From CAZTHL01 sp964613585 (lineage in GTDB: Bacteria > Pseudomonadota > Alphaproteobacteria > DSM-16000 > Inquilinaceae), in contig CAZTHL010000022.1 in the NCBI GenBank assembly GCA_964613585.1, positions 1 to 47,130 of the forward strand: a stretch of 47,130 nt of DNA, read 5' to 3'. Position 1 is the first letter of the stretch. Each line of letters starts with the position of its first letter. Under the pieces are notes generated by a model, which did no database searches, was not told where the DNA came from, and saw nothing but the letters and a program-made list of their open reading frames with translations. Shown piece after piece: positions 34,498-42,920 of the stretch. Made by a program: the position numbers and the translations under genes.

Positions 34498-34941
34498 TCA
34501 GGCGACCTCCTCCTCCTCGCGGCCCAGCGCGCGGGCCAGGTCGACCAGCCGCTTGCGCACGGCCGGGCTGGAGATCCGGTAGTAGGCGCGCACAAGCTCC
34601 AGCGTCTCCCGGCTGGCCATGCGGTCGCCGCCCTCCGTCTCCGGCACCATCGTCGGCTCATGCTCGACGTTGGGCAGGCCCTCGAAGAAGTAGGTGATCG
34701 GCACGTCGAGGATCCGGGTCAGCAGGTGCAGGCGGCTGGCGCTGATGCGGTTGGCGCCCCGCTCGTACTTCTGCACCTGCTGGAACGAGACCCCGAACGC
34801 CTTGGCGAGCTTCTCCTGGCTCATGCCCAAGAGCGTGCGCCGTTGGCGCAGCCGCTGCCCGACATGGACATCGACCGGATCCGGACCGTCCTCGGCTATC
34901 GTCTTCCGCCGCCGCAGGCGGGGTTCGTTCGTCGTCAGCAT
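34498..34941 (-). CDS. XRE-family helix-turn-helix transcriptional regulator
   Basis: A 147-residue DNA-binding protein from the ATG at 34941 (MLTTNEPRLRRRK). The Cro/C1-type domain spans about 27-88: VGQRLRQRRTLLGMSQEKLA, then FGVSFQQVQKYERGANRISA, then LDVPITYFFEGLP. The C-terminal helical part ends in an acidic EEEEVA. This layout matches the single-copy alphaproteobacterial XRE regulators related to PraR; the regulon is unknown. No toxin gene is adjacent, so it is not an obvious antitoxin. A palindrome at 35053-35070 may be its operator. Confidence 0.88.
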   Translation of the reverse strand: MLTTNEPRLRRRKTIAEDGPDPVDVHVGQRLRQRRTLLGMSQEKLAKAFGVSFQQVQKYERGANRISASRLHLLTRILDVPITYFFEGLPNVEHEPTMVPETEGGDRMASRETLELVRAYYRISSPAVRKRLVDLARALGREEEEVA

Positions 34942-35052
34942 GTCTCCGCTCCCATAGGTGTCGCAGCACGTCGCGTCCCTGGGCAATAGGCCCGATTGCA
35001 GTGGAAAGATCCCAGCTCATGAGACGAGCGGCGAGGTCGTTCTCGTGGACGT

Positions 35053-35070
35053 GCGTGACCCTGTTCACGC
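35053..35070. promoter_or_regulatory. Perfect palindrome GCGTGA-N6-TCACGC upstream of the XRE gene
   Basis: GCGTGA at 35053-35058 and TCACGC at 35065-35070 form an 18-base inverted repeat whose core, GTGA-N6-TCAC, has the spacing of CRP/FNR-family sites. It lies about 110 bases upstream of the XRE start and about 10 bases downstream of a possible minus-strand -10 (TACAAT, 35086-35081), in a locally AT-richer gap. Autoregulation or CRP-type control is possible. Confidence 0.45.
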
Positions 35071-35142
35071 CGACCGGCCCATTGTACCGCCGCCAACAAT
35101 TCAGGTTCGTATCATTGGAAAAGACGATTGATGAACGATTTC

Positions 35143-37245
35143 TTAACGCAACTGTCTATAGACTGGTTCCACGCTTCGCAACTCGTCCAAAGGTATATGA
35201 CATCGGATGAGATGTCCGTCCCCGGCATCTACCGAAGGGAGTGGCGTGGCCTCGCACACCGGCCCCAGACGGCGCGGGCAGCGGGCCGCGAACGGGCATC
35301 CGGGCGGCGTGTCCAGGACGCTCGGCGGGGGCCCCTCGAGGATCACGCGGCGCTTGCCGATCCCGGGATCGGCCAGCGGCACCGCCGCCAGCAGCGCCTC
35401 CGTGTAGGGATGGTAGGGTGGCGCGAACACCTGCTCAACCGTGCCCTGCTCCATCACCTGGCCGAGATACATGACCACCACCCGGTGCGCGAGGTAGCGC
35501 ACCAGCCCCAGGTCATGGCTGATCACCAGCAGGCTTGTGCCGTGTCGCCGCTGCACGTCGAGCAGCAGTTCGGCGATCGCCGCCTGCACCGACACGTCGA
35601 GCGCCGACACCGGCTCGTCGGCGACCAGGAAGGCCGGCGCCGCGGCCAGGGCGCGGGCCAGCCCGACGCGCTGGATCTGCCCGCCGGACAGCTGGTGCGG
35701 CCGGCGCCGGGCGAAGGCGGCCGGCAGCCGCACCCGCTCCAGCAGCCGCTCGAGCCGCGCCTCGGGCGCGCCGGCCCGCCGATCGAGGCGCCGGAGCGCC
35801 CGGACGAGCTGGGCGCCGACGCTGCGGCTGGGGTTCAGCGTGTCGCCCGGATTCTGGAACACCATCTGCAGCGCGCGCAGCAGCCGCGCCGGCCGCCGGC
35901 CGACCGGCAGGCGCGCGACGTCGCGGCCGGCGAACCAGAGAGACCCCCCGCTCGCGGTCTCCAGGCCCAGCAGGATCCGCGCGAAGGTCGACTTGCCGCA
36001 GCCCGACTCGCCGACCAGCGCGACGATCTCGCCCTGCCGCGACGTGAACGAGACCTCCCGGTTGGCCTGCACCATCCGCCGCCGGCGCCGGCCGAGCGCT
36101 CCGGGCCCCCGTCCCTCGACCGGATAATGCTTGCTGAGGCCCTGGCTCTCGAGCAGCACCGGCCCCGGCACGCCGATCTCCGCCGGCTCGCCCTCGGTCG
36201 CGACCGGCGCCGGCAGCTCGGCATGGCGCGGGCAGCGCACCCGGTGCCCGGGGGCCGCCACCGGCTCGAGCGGCAGCGGCTCACGGTCGCACCGGCCGGG
36301 CCGGGCATGGCCGCAGCGCGGGGCGAAGGCGCAGCCCGGCGCGCGCTCGTGCGGCAGGGGCGGCTGCCCTGGGATGGCGCGAACCGGCCGGACCGCGCGG
36401 CCCGCGGCCGGGGTCGGGATGCAGGCCATCAGCCCCTGGGTGTAGGGATGGCGCGGCTCGGCGAAGATTTCCTCGACCGGCCCCTGCTCGACGATGCGCC
36501 CGGCGTACATCACGTGCACCTGCCGGCAGGTGCCGCGAATCAGCCCCAGATTGTGGCTGATGAACAGGATGGCGGTGCCGGAGTCCCGCGCCAGCTCGCC
36601 GATCAGCTCGACGATGCCGGCCTCCACGGTGACGTCGAGCGCGGTCGTCGGCTCGTCGAGGATGAGCAGCGACGGCCGGGCCAGGAGCGCCATGGCGATC
36701 AGCACACGCTGCTGCTGGCCACCGGAGAGCTGATGCGGATAGGCCTCCAGGATGCGCTCGGCGTCGGCCAGCCGCACCCGCTCCAGCAGGGCGCGCGACC
36801 GCTGCCGGGCTTCGGCCCGGCCGCAGCCCGGCTCATGGGTCCGCGGCACCTCGTCGAGCTGCGCGCCGACCCGCAGGACCGGGTTCAGCGCGGCCATGGG
36901 ATCCTGATAGACCATGGCGATCTCCCGGCCGCGGAGCCGGCGCAGCTGCCGGGCCCCGAGCCGGCCGAGGTCCTGCCCGCGGAAGCGGATGACGCCGCCG
37001 GTCTGCCGGCCACCGGCGCCGAGATACCGGAGGATCGCCAGGCCGACTGTGGTCTTGCCGCAGCCCGATTCGCCGACCAGGCCGATCGAGGCGCCCGGCG
37101 CGATCGACAGGTCGAGGTCGCAGACCGCCGGGGCGTCGCCGGCGCGGCCCCGGTAGCGCACGGTGAGGCCGGCGATCTCGAGCAGCGGAGCGGCCTCCTC
37201 CGGGGCCGGCGCGCCGGCGGCCTCAGCGGCGTCGACCCGCCTCAT
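35143..37245 (-). CDS. Peptide ABC transporter double ATPase (DppD-DppF/YejF type)
   Basis: A 700-residue fusion of two ABC ATPases that energises the adjacent peptide importer. The ATG at 37245 overlaps the stop of the second permease (ATGA). Each half has a Walker A (LVGESGCGKTTVG and LVGESGCGKSTFA), signature (LSGGQQQRV and LSGGQIQRV), Walker B (LLILDEPTTALD and FLVADEPVSALD), and the oligopeptide-type C-terminal extension with cysteines (GCAFAPRCGHARPGRC and GCPFAARCPRRLGPVC). The last 16 residues are encoded by noticeably AT-richer DNA than the rest. Confidence 0.93.
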   Translation of the reverse strand: MRRVDAAEAAGAPAPEEAAPLLEIAGLTVRYRGRAGDAPAVCDLDLSIAPGASIGLVGESGCGKTTVGLAILRYLGAGGRQTGGVIRFRGQDLGRLGARQLRRLRGREIAMVYQDPMAALNPVLRVGAQLDEVPRTHEPGCGRAEARQRSRALLERVRLADAERILEAYPHQLSGGQQQRVLIAMALLARPSLLILDEPTTALDVTVEAGIVELIGELARDSGTAILFISHNLGLIRGTCRQVHVMYAGRIVEQGPVEEIFAEPRHPYTQGLMACIPTPAAGRAVRPVRAIPGQPPLPHERAPGCAFAPRCGHARPGRCDREPLPLEPVAAPGHRVRCPRHAELPAPVATEGEPAEIGVPGPVLLESQGLSKHYPVEGRGPGALGRRRRRMVQANREVSFTSRQGEIVALVGESGCGKSTFARILLGLETASGGSLWFAGRDVARLPVGRRPARLLRALQMVFQNPGDTLNPSRSVGAQLVRALRRLDRRAGAPEARLERLLERVRLPAAFARRRPHQLSGGQIQRVGLARALAAAPAFLVADEPVSALDVSVQAAIAELLLDVQRRHGTSLLVISHDLGLVRYLAHRVVVMYLGQVMEQGTVEQVFAPPYHPYTEALLAAVPLADPGIGKRRVILEGPPPSVLDTPPGCPFAARCPRRLGPVCEATPLPSVDAGDGHLIRCHIPLDELRSVEPVYRQLR

Positions 37246-38135
37246 CGGCCGCCCGAGCGCTCGCGCAGGCCGTCGGCCAGCAGGTTGAGGCCGAGCACCA
37301 GGGAGGAGATCGCCAGGCACGGGAACAGCGTCATGTGCGGGGCGAACAGGAACATGCCGCGCGCCTCGTTGACCATGCCGCCCCAGTCGGGGTCCGGCGG
37401 CGGCAGGCCGAGGCCGAAGAAGCCGAGCACGCCGATGGTGATGGTGGTGTAGCCGAGCCTCAGGCAGGCATCCACCACGAGCGGGCCGCGCGCGTTGGGC
37501 AGGATCTCGCAGACCATGATGTAGAGGTCGCTCTCGCCCCTGAGCCGCGCCGCGGCCACATAGCCGCGCTCACGCAGGTCGAGCACCAGCCCGCGGACGA
37601 TGCGCATGATGCCGGGCGCGCTGGCGAACACGATGGCCAGGACGATGGTGAGCGGCGAGGCGCCGAACCGTGTGATGACCACGATGTAGAGAACCAGGAC
37701 GGGGAAGGACAGGATGACGTCGCCGACCCGGCTCAGCAGGTCGTCGAGCCAGCCGCGGTAGTAGCCGGCCAGGAGCCCCAGGGTGACCCCGACCAGATAG
37801 GCGCACAGGGTGGCGAGCGGCGCCCACACCAGCACCCGGCGCGCCCCGTGGATCAGCCGGGACAGAAGATCCCGGCCGAGATGGTCGGCGCCCAGCCAGA
37901 AGGTGCCGCCGTCGGGGGCGACCGCGCCGGGCGCGGCGAACGGCAGCATCTGCCGGTTCGGCGGGTAGGGCGCCAGGACGTCGGCCAGGAGCGCGACCAG
38001 GACCCAGAACAGGACGATGCCGGCGCCGGCCGCCGCGAGCGGGCTTGCGCGGACGAGGCCGAGCGGCGACCGTGACGCGGCGCCGGCCGGCCCGGCCCGG
38101 CGCGGTTCCGTCTTGTCCTCCGCGCCGCCGTTCAT
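37242..38135 (-). CDS. Peptide ABC transporter permease (DppC type)
   Basis: A 297-residue inner-membrane permease with six helices. The ATG at 38135 overlaps the stop of the first permease. Diagnostic parts are FWLGADHLGRDLLSRLIHGAR, the EAA-type loop RERGYVAAARLRGESDLYIM, and GFFGLGLPPPDPDWGGMVNEAR. It pairs with the DppB-type subunit. Confidence 0.93.
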   Translation of the reverse strand: MNGGAEDKTEPRRAGPAGAASRSPLGLVRASPLAAAGAGIVLFWVLVALLADVLAPYPPNRQMLPFAAPGAVAPDGGTFWLGADHLGRDLLSRLIHGARRVLVWAPLATLCAYLVGVTLGLLAGYYRGWLDDLLSRVGDVILSFPVLVLYIVVITRFGASPLTIVLAIVFASAPGIMRIVRGLVLDLRERGYVAAARLRGESDLYIMVCEILPNARGPLVVDACLRLGYTTITIGVLGFFGLGLPPPDPDWGGMVNEARGMFLFAPHMTLFPCLAISSLVLGLNLLADGLRERSGGR

Positions 38136-39064
38136 CGGAAGCGGATGCGCGGGTTGAGCAGGGTGTAGCCGAGGTCGGCCAGCACCTGCGTGCTGACCGC
38201 GACCAGCACGGCGATGAGCGTGCACGCCTGGATCAGGTAGATGTCCTGGTTCAGCGCCGCCTCCAGCAGGAGCGCGCCGAAGCCCTTGTAGGCAAAGAAG
38301 ACCTCGACCACGATCACGCCCGACAGCAGCCAGTTGACCTGCAGCACGATCACCGTGAACGGGGCGATCAGCGCGTTGCGCAGGGCATGGCGCAGGATCA
38401 CCCGATGGCGCGGCAGGCCCTTCAGCACCGCCGTGCGAATGTACGGGCTCTGCATCACCTCGGCCATGGCGGCGCGGGTCATGCGGGCGATGTAGCCGAA
38501 GCCGTAGAGCACCAGGACCAGGACCGGCAGCACCAGCTGCGCCGGCGCGAACCCGTCGGCCATGGCGCTGGTGCCCGGCAGCAGGCCGAGCCAGAACACC
38601 AGCACGAAGCTGAGCAGGGCGGCGCTGGCGAACTCCGGCACCGAGGCGGTGAGCACCGAGGCGAGCGTGATCCCGCGGTCGCCCGGCGAGCCCTCGCGCA
38701 TGCCGGCCAGCACCCCGGCGGCGAGGCCGAGCGGCGCCATGAGCGCCAGCACGCAGGCGCCCAGCAGTGCCGTGTTGCCGAGCCGCGGCCACAGCACCTC
38801 GGCCACCGGCGCCTGGAACCGCACCGACTGGCCGAAGTCGCCGCTCAGCACCGCGCCGAGCCATGCCCGGTAGCGCTCGTGCCACGGCTCCAGGTAGCCG
38901 TTGGCCTCGAGCCACAGCTGACGCTGCTCGAGCGTGGTGTACGGGCCCAGCACCTTCACGGCCACCGTCTCCCCGTTCACCTCCATCAGGAGGAACACGA
39001 GGAACGACACCACCAGCATGGTCAGCACGAGGTGGGCGAGCCGCTTGGCCAGGAACGCCGCCAT
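38132..39064 (-). CDS. Peptide ABC transporter permease (DppB type)
   Basis: A 310-residue six-span permease starting MAAFLAKRLAHLVLTMLVVSF. DFGQSVRFQAPVAEVLWPRLGNTALLG, seen as its parts DFGQSVRFQAP and LWPRLGNTALLG, is typical of the DppB class, and the coupling loop is YIRTAVLKGLPRHRVILRHALRNAL. It follows the binding-protein gene after 94 bases of repeated, very GC-rich DNA. Confidence 0.93.
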   Translation of the reverse strand: MAAFLAKRLAHLVLTMLVVSFLVFLLMEVNGETVAVKVLGPYTTLEQRQLWLEANGYLEPWHERYRAWLGAVLSGDFGQSVRFQAPVAEVLWPRLGNTALLGACVLALMAPLGLAAGVLAGMREGSPGDRGITLASVLTASVPEFASAALLSFVLVFWLGLLPGTSAMADGFAPAQLVLPVLVLVLYGFGYIARMTRAAMAEVMQSPYIRTAVLKGLPRHRVILRHALRNALIAPFTVIVLQVNWLLSGVIVVEVFFAYKGFGALLLEAALNQDIYLIQACTLIAVLVAVSTQVLADLGYTLLNPRIRFR

Positions 39065-39104
39065 GACCTCCCTCAGCCCCCGACCCCGCCCCCGCCCCGG
39101 TTCC

Positions 39105-39136
39105 CGCTCCCGCCCTCGCTCCCGCCCTCGCTCCCG
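39105..39136. repeat. 12-bp repeats between binding protein and permease genes
   Basis: CGCTCCCGCCCT occurs at 39105-39116 and 39117-39128, with a partial third copy to 39136, followed by a run of GCGCG units. The stretch lies in the 94-base gap between the binding-protein stop and the DppB-type start, where a structured RNA could lower expression of the downstream permeases. Confidence 0.7.
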
Positions 39137-39158
39137 ACGGCGCGGCGCGGCGCGGCGC

Positions 39159-40838
39159 TCAGGCCGGCGCCAACCATGCCTGCTCGAGATGGAGTTCCTC
39201 GGCCGGATGGATCTCGAAGCCGCGCAGTCGCTCGGTCCCGGCGGTGAAGGCGGAGCGCCAGAACGGCTGCACGATCACCGAATCCTCCTGAAGGATGCCC
39301 TGCAGCTGCGCCATGAGCGCGCGCCGCTCCTCCAGGTCGATGGTGCCGGAGGCCCGGGCCAGCAGGTCGTCGAACATCGGGTTGCTGTAGGAGCTCTCGT
39401 TCCATACCGCGCCCGTCCGGTAGGCCAGACTGAGGGTCTGGACGCCGAGCGGACGGTGCGCCCAGGAGGTGAAGCCGAAGGGGAAGCGGTCCCAGCTGTC
39501 CCAGTACACGGCCCCGGGCAGCACGTTGATCGCCACCCGGATGCCGGCGGGCGCCAGCATTTCCTTCAGCACCTGGCAGGCGTTCTGCTCCCAGGTGGGA
39601 TGGTTGACGCAGTTGAGCGTGAGGTCGAGCCCGTCCTCGATCCCGGCCTCGGCGAGCAGCGCGCGGGCCCGCTCGTAGTCCTGCACCGGCGGCGGGATCT
39701 CGGCGTATTCCGGATGCACCGGCGAGACGTGATGGTCCTCGCCCGGCGCGCCCAGGCCCTGGAACGCCAGATCGAGCACCCGCTGGTGGTCGATGCAGGC
39801 GCGGATCGCCTGGCGGATCCGCGGCTCGCTGAACGGCGCCTCGGTCACCTTCATGCGCGCGACACCGGTCGAGCCGGTGATCGTCTCGTGGAGCGCCACG
39901 CCGGGGATGTTGCGCACCGCCGGCACCTGCTCGACGTCGAGCCGGAACAGCAGATCGACCTGGCGCGAGGCGAGAGCCGCCAGGCTCGCGGACGGATCCT
40001 GGCCGTGGCTGATGAAGACGATGCGGTCGAGCAGCGCGTCGCCCCCCCACCACGCCCCGGGCTCGCGCCGGCTGTAGGCGGCACGCTCGCCCACGGCGAT
40101 CTCGTCCAGCCGGTACGGGCCGGTGCCGACCGGGCTCTCCATGAAGCTCCCGCCGGCGCGCTCGAACCCTCTATGGACGAGCAGCGCCGGATAGTCTCCG
40201 AGGTTCTCCGGCAGGGCCACATCGGGCCGCGACAGATTGAAGCGGACCGTGAGGTCGTCCAGCCGCTCGACCGCGCCCTCGCGCATGCGCGTCCGGCCAC
40301 CGGCCTCCTCGGTCAGGGCGCTGAAGCGGCCCAGGTTGGACGAGCCGGTCGCCGGATCGAGCCACCGCTCGACGTTGAAGATCACGTCATCGGCGATGAA
40401 CGCGTCGCCGTTGCTCCAGCGCACGTCGGGACGCAGGTGAAAGGTCCAGACGCGCAGGTCCTCCGAGACCTCCCAGCGCCGGGCCAGATGCGGCCGGGCG
40501 ATGTTGTCGGCCCCGACCCGACACAGCGGCTCGATCACCAGCCGGGCCAGATTGCCCTTCTGGGACCAGTCGAAGGTGGCCGGATCACTGATCTCCTGCA
40601 CGTCCATGGAGACGCGCAGCGTGCCCCCCGGGACCGGCGTGCCGTCCTCCTGGGCGCGCGCCGCCGGCACCGGCGGCCGGCCGCCCAGGCTGCCGGCGAG
40701 CGCCCACGCCACGCCGGCCGACAGGCCGAGGCGGGCCGCCAGGCGCACGAAGCCACGCCGCCCCAGCCGGCCCGAGGCCAAGGCCTCGCCCAGCGTCGGA
40801 AGCGCCGGATGGAGCCGGCCGAGGTCATGCCAAGCCAT
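39159..40838 (-). CDS. Peptide ABC transporter substrate-binding protein, Tat-exported
   Basis: Family 5 extracellular solute-binding protein of 559 residues, capturing peptides or similar ligands in the periplasm. The ATG at 40838 follows GGAG. The twin arginines at 27-28 in GRLGRRGFVRLAARLGLSAG, then AWALAGSLGG, mark a Tat signal with likely cleavage after ARA (about residue 62), which suggests export in folded form through the tatABC products. The first lobe contains GGTLRVSMDVQE and the conserved WTFHLRPDVRWSNGDAFIADDV segment. Ligand type is not readable. Confidence 0.92.
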   Translation of the reverse strand: MAWHDLGRLHPALPTLGEALASGRLGRRGFVRLAARLGLSAGVAWALAGSLGGRPPVPAARAQEDGTPVPGGTLRVSMDVQEISDPATFDWSQKGNLARLVIEPLCRVGADNIARPHLARRWEVSEDLRVWTFHLRPDVRWSNGDAFIADDVIFNVERWLDPATGSSNLGRFSALTEEAGGRTRMREGAVERLDDLTVRFNLSRPDVALPENLGDYPALLVHRGFERAGGSFMESPVGTGPYRLDEIAVGERAAYSRREPGAWWGGDALLDRIVFISHGQDPSASLAALASRQVDLLFRLDVEQVPAVRNIPGVALHETITGSTGVARMKVTEAPFSEPRIRQAIRACIDHQRVLDLAFQGLGAPGEDHHVSPVHPEYAEIPPPVQDYERARALLAEAGIEDGLDLTLNCVNHPTWEQNACQVLKEMLAPAGIRVAINVLPGAVYWDSWDRFPFGFTSWAHRPLGVQTLSLAYRTGAVWNESSYSNPMFDDLLARASGTIDLEERRALMAQLQGILQEDSVIVQPFWRSAFTAGTERLRGFEIHPAEELHLEQAWLAPA

Positions 40839-40957
40839 GAGGATCTCCCGTCGGCACGGGCCGTGCATCCTCGGCGCCTGCCGGCCATGAGAAGGCCGCC
40901 GGGCGGCGCGGCCAGGACGGGCGCGCCGCCCACGCGGCGGGTCAGGAGGGCGATCGG

Positions 40958-40970
40958 TCCCGAAACGGGA
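40958..40970. promoter_or_regulatory. Inverted repeat at the start of the peptide transporter operon
   Basis: TCCCGAAACGGGA is a perfect palindrome with a three-base centre. It directly follows, and touches, the -10 of the predicted promoter at 40970-40998, so a protein bound here would cover the transcription start. Confidence 0.4.
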
Positions 40971-40998
40971 GGCTAGACGCCCCGACTCACCCTGTCAA
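40970..40998 (-). promoter_or_regulatory. Predicted sigma-70 promoter of the peptide transporter operon
   Basis: On the minus strand a consensus TTGACA (40998-40993) and TAGCCT (40975-40970) are 17 bases apart. They would start transcription about 125 bases upstream of the binding-protein ATG. Confidence 0.5.
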
Positions 40999-41114
40999 AC
41001 AGACCGCCGTCGGCGGGCGGCCCTTCAGCAGCCGTCCCGTCCGGCGCCCGGGGGACCGGTTTGGGCGGATCGCGCCCTGCCGTCTGACACGTTCCACTCC
41101 ACACGGTCGAATTC

Positions 41115-41248
41115 GGTAAACATGCCTATGTATCCTAATTGTTCCGGCCGATCTTCCTAGTTTTTCCAGGGCCCTTAACCGCTTGTTTACCAGACGGGAG
41201 CATACCGGGTCCTGCGATTGCCCAGTAATCGCGCTCCACGATCCCGGT
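41115..41248 (+). ncRNA. Foldable leader of the IS110-type transposase, candidate bridge-RNA relic
   Basis: In the 429-base gap 40839-41267, this AT-richer part can fold twice. GGTAAACA (41115-41122) pairs with TGTTTACC (41184-41191) around 61 bases. Then ACCGGG (41204-41209) pairs with CCCGGT (41243-41248), enclosing TGCGATT (41213-41219) paired with AATCGCG (41227-41233) around a 7-base loop, leaving an asymmetric internal loop. IS110 elements encode a guide (bridge) RNA upstream of the transposase gene, and stem-loops with internal loops are its hallmark. Assignment is inference from position and folding only; the rest of the gap holds the leftward promoter and palindrome. Confidence 0.3.
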
Positions 41249-42714
41249 TACAAATGATGGTCACCCGATGACAGGACCCGACAGCCGGACACCGAAGGAC
41301 CATATGCCCGTCATGGGGCCCCGAGCCCGCGCAGTGACGGCGTCGACCGACGCCGAGACCGACGACGAGCCGCACCGTGCCTGTGTCAATCCTTACGGTG
41401 TCGGGATCGATGTCGGCTCCAAAAGTGTCGCCGTCTGCGTACTCATTCACCGGCGACAGATGGTCAGCCGTTTCGAGCACGAGTTCTCCACGGACTGGTG
41501 CGACCTGACGGCAGCCCGAACCTGGATCCTCGACGTGCTCGAAAAAGAAACCGAAAGAAGCGAACGGGCAGAGCCCGAAGATGATCAGCTCCGCTACACT
41601 CTTGAGAGTAACGGCGCTTTTCATTATCCGGTGATTCTCGCCCTTCGGGGCAGGCCGACAGTCCTAGAAGGGCGGTCGGCCTGCCCTGCCCCGACTTGCC
41701 GTGACCGGACCCGCGCCCACCGGCTTGCCCGGCACTCCCTCAGCCGACCCGATCAGCCTGTGGCGCCGCCGGGCTTCCATCCAGTGTCGCTGCTGCTCAA
41801 GCGCCGGTCCGACCTGCAGCGCGAGGCGGCCCGGCTCGAGCAGCGCATGAACGGCCTGATTCTCCGCTATGGCCACACCTTCGGCGTCACCGCGATGGCG
41901 GCGGACGGATGGACCGGGCCGCTGCTGCGTGACCTCGCCGCCGGACGCACCCCGGATCGGCCCGGCGTCAGCCCCTTCGCCCTGCCGGCCGAAGCGCGCT
42001 CCCTCCTGCGCCACCTGCTCGACGACCGGGGCCGCGTCCGCGTCCAGCTCACCCGTCTCGAGCGCGAGCTGGAGACCGCAGCCGATGCCATCGCCTATGC
42101 GCTCGGCAGCGGCGAGAACATATCCGGCGTGCGCCTTCGCGCGCTGCTGCGCACCGTGCCCGGTGTCGACGATCGGCTGGCGACGCTGTGGATGGTGGAG
42201 GTTCTCGACATCCGCCGATTTTCCGGCGTCAAGGCGCTGGCGGCGTGGTGCGGCTGCGATCCGCCGCCGCGCACCGGCCCGGCCCCTCGGCGACCGCGCA
42301 GCAAGCCGCTGCGGACCGAGCTGCTGCGTGCGGCCGGCCGCCTGATCGACCGCCGCGGCGAGGCGCTTGGGCAATGGGGCCATGCGCTGGCCCGGCGCCA
42401 TCGCAGCGGTGGCCGTCGAAAGGCCTGCCTCGCCGTGGCGCGCCGCCTCGCCGCCGGTCTTTACCATGTGCATCGCCTCGGCGCGGCGTTCGACTACGCG
42501 TCCTACCGCTTCTCCGAGGATCCGCCGGTGCCGGACCTGCCGGTCGAGGAGGCCTTCGCCGCGCGTCCGGCCTCCGCGCTGCGCCGGGCGGGCTTCAGCA
42601 CCACGCGATCGGTGGCCGAGGGCTGGGTGCGCGACCTCGCGGCGCGGCCCGGCATCGGCCCGGCGACCCTGCGCGCGGTCGAGGCCTGGATCGTCGCCCA
42701 CCGCCCCCCGGCGC
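41115..42714 (+). mobile_element. IS110-family insertion sequence remnant
   Basis: Bounds are approximate: from the structured leader to the end of transposase similarity. IS110 elements lack classical terminal inverted repeats and target duplications, so ends cannot be set by eye. The left part is clearly AT-richer than flanking DNA, in keeping with foreign origin. Confidence 0.5.
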
Positions 42715-42920
42715 CGGCCCGCGGTCCGTCCCGGCATGGCGGCGCGCCCGGCCGCCCGGTCGGTCCTGACAGCGGCATCGCTTTATGCCAGCCTGACGGC
42801 GCCGATGGCGAGCGGGCCACGGCCACCGGTGGACGCTCGGAGCGCCCGCCGTCCTCTCGGGAGATGCGCCATGGACCCCGCCCAGCTCAGCCGCGCCGAT
42901 GTCGAGGCGGTCGGCCGTGA
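41268..42920 (+). CDS. IS110-family transposase, probably inactive
   Basis: An open frame of 550 codons. The N-terminal RuvC-like domain keeps D48 (VGIDVGSKSVAVCVL) and E113 (LESNGAFHYPV). The C-terminal Transposase_20 domain starts LLRTVPGVDDRLATLWMVEV, and family similarity runs to about residue 482 (base 42714). Residues 132-172, where the DVxDAR motif with the other catalytic aspartates belongs, have unrelated sequence of about the right length, as after compensating frameshifts. The Ser-Gly of the second active site is also missing (CDPPPRTGPAPRRP). No stop follows the conserved end, and the frame runs 50 bases into nudF. It is best read as a decayed element. Confidence 0.75.
   Translation: MTGPDSRTPKDHMPVMGPRARAVTASTDAETDDEPHRACVNPYGVGIDVGSKSVAVCVLIHRRQMVSRFEHEFSTDWCDLTAARTWILDVLEKETERSERAEPEDDQLRYTLESNGAFHYPVILALRGRPTVLEGRSACPAPTCRDRTRAHRLARHSLSRPDQPVAPPGFHPVSLLLKRRSDLQREAARLEQRMNGLILRYGHTFGVTAMAADGWTGPLLRDLAAGRTPDRPGVSPFALPAEARSLLRHLLDDRGRVRVQLTRLERELETAADAIAYALGSGENISGVRLRALLRTVPGVDDRLATLWMVEVLDIRRFSGVKALAAWCGCDPPPRTGPAPRRPRSKPLRTELLRAAGRLIDRRGEALGQWGHALARRHRSGGRRKACLAVARRLAAGLYHVHRLGAAFDYASYRFSEDPPVPDLPVEEAFAARPASALRRAGFSTTRSVAEGWVRDLAARPGIGPATLRAVEAWIVAHRPPAPARGPSRHGGAPGRPVGPDSGIALCQPDGADGERATATGGRSERPPSSREMRHGPRPAQPRRCRGGRP

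Noticed and set aside
34498..34941. XRE protein as an antitoxin or phage repressor
   Set aside because: No small toxin or phage gene is adjacent; the sequence fits chromosomal alphaproteobacterial XRE regulators.
38934..40976. Long plus-strand frame over the peptide-binding protein
   Set aside because: Antisense to a full family 5 binding protein with an intact signal; no domain in the plus-strand translation.
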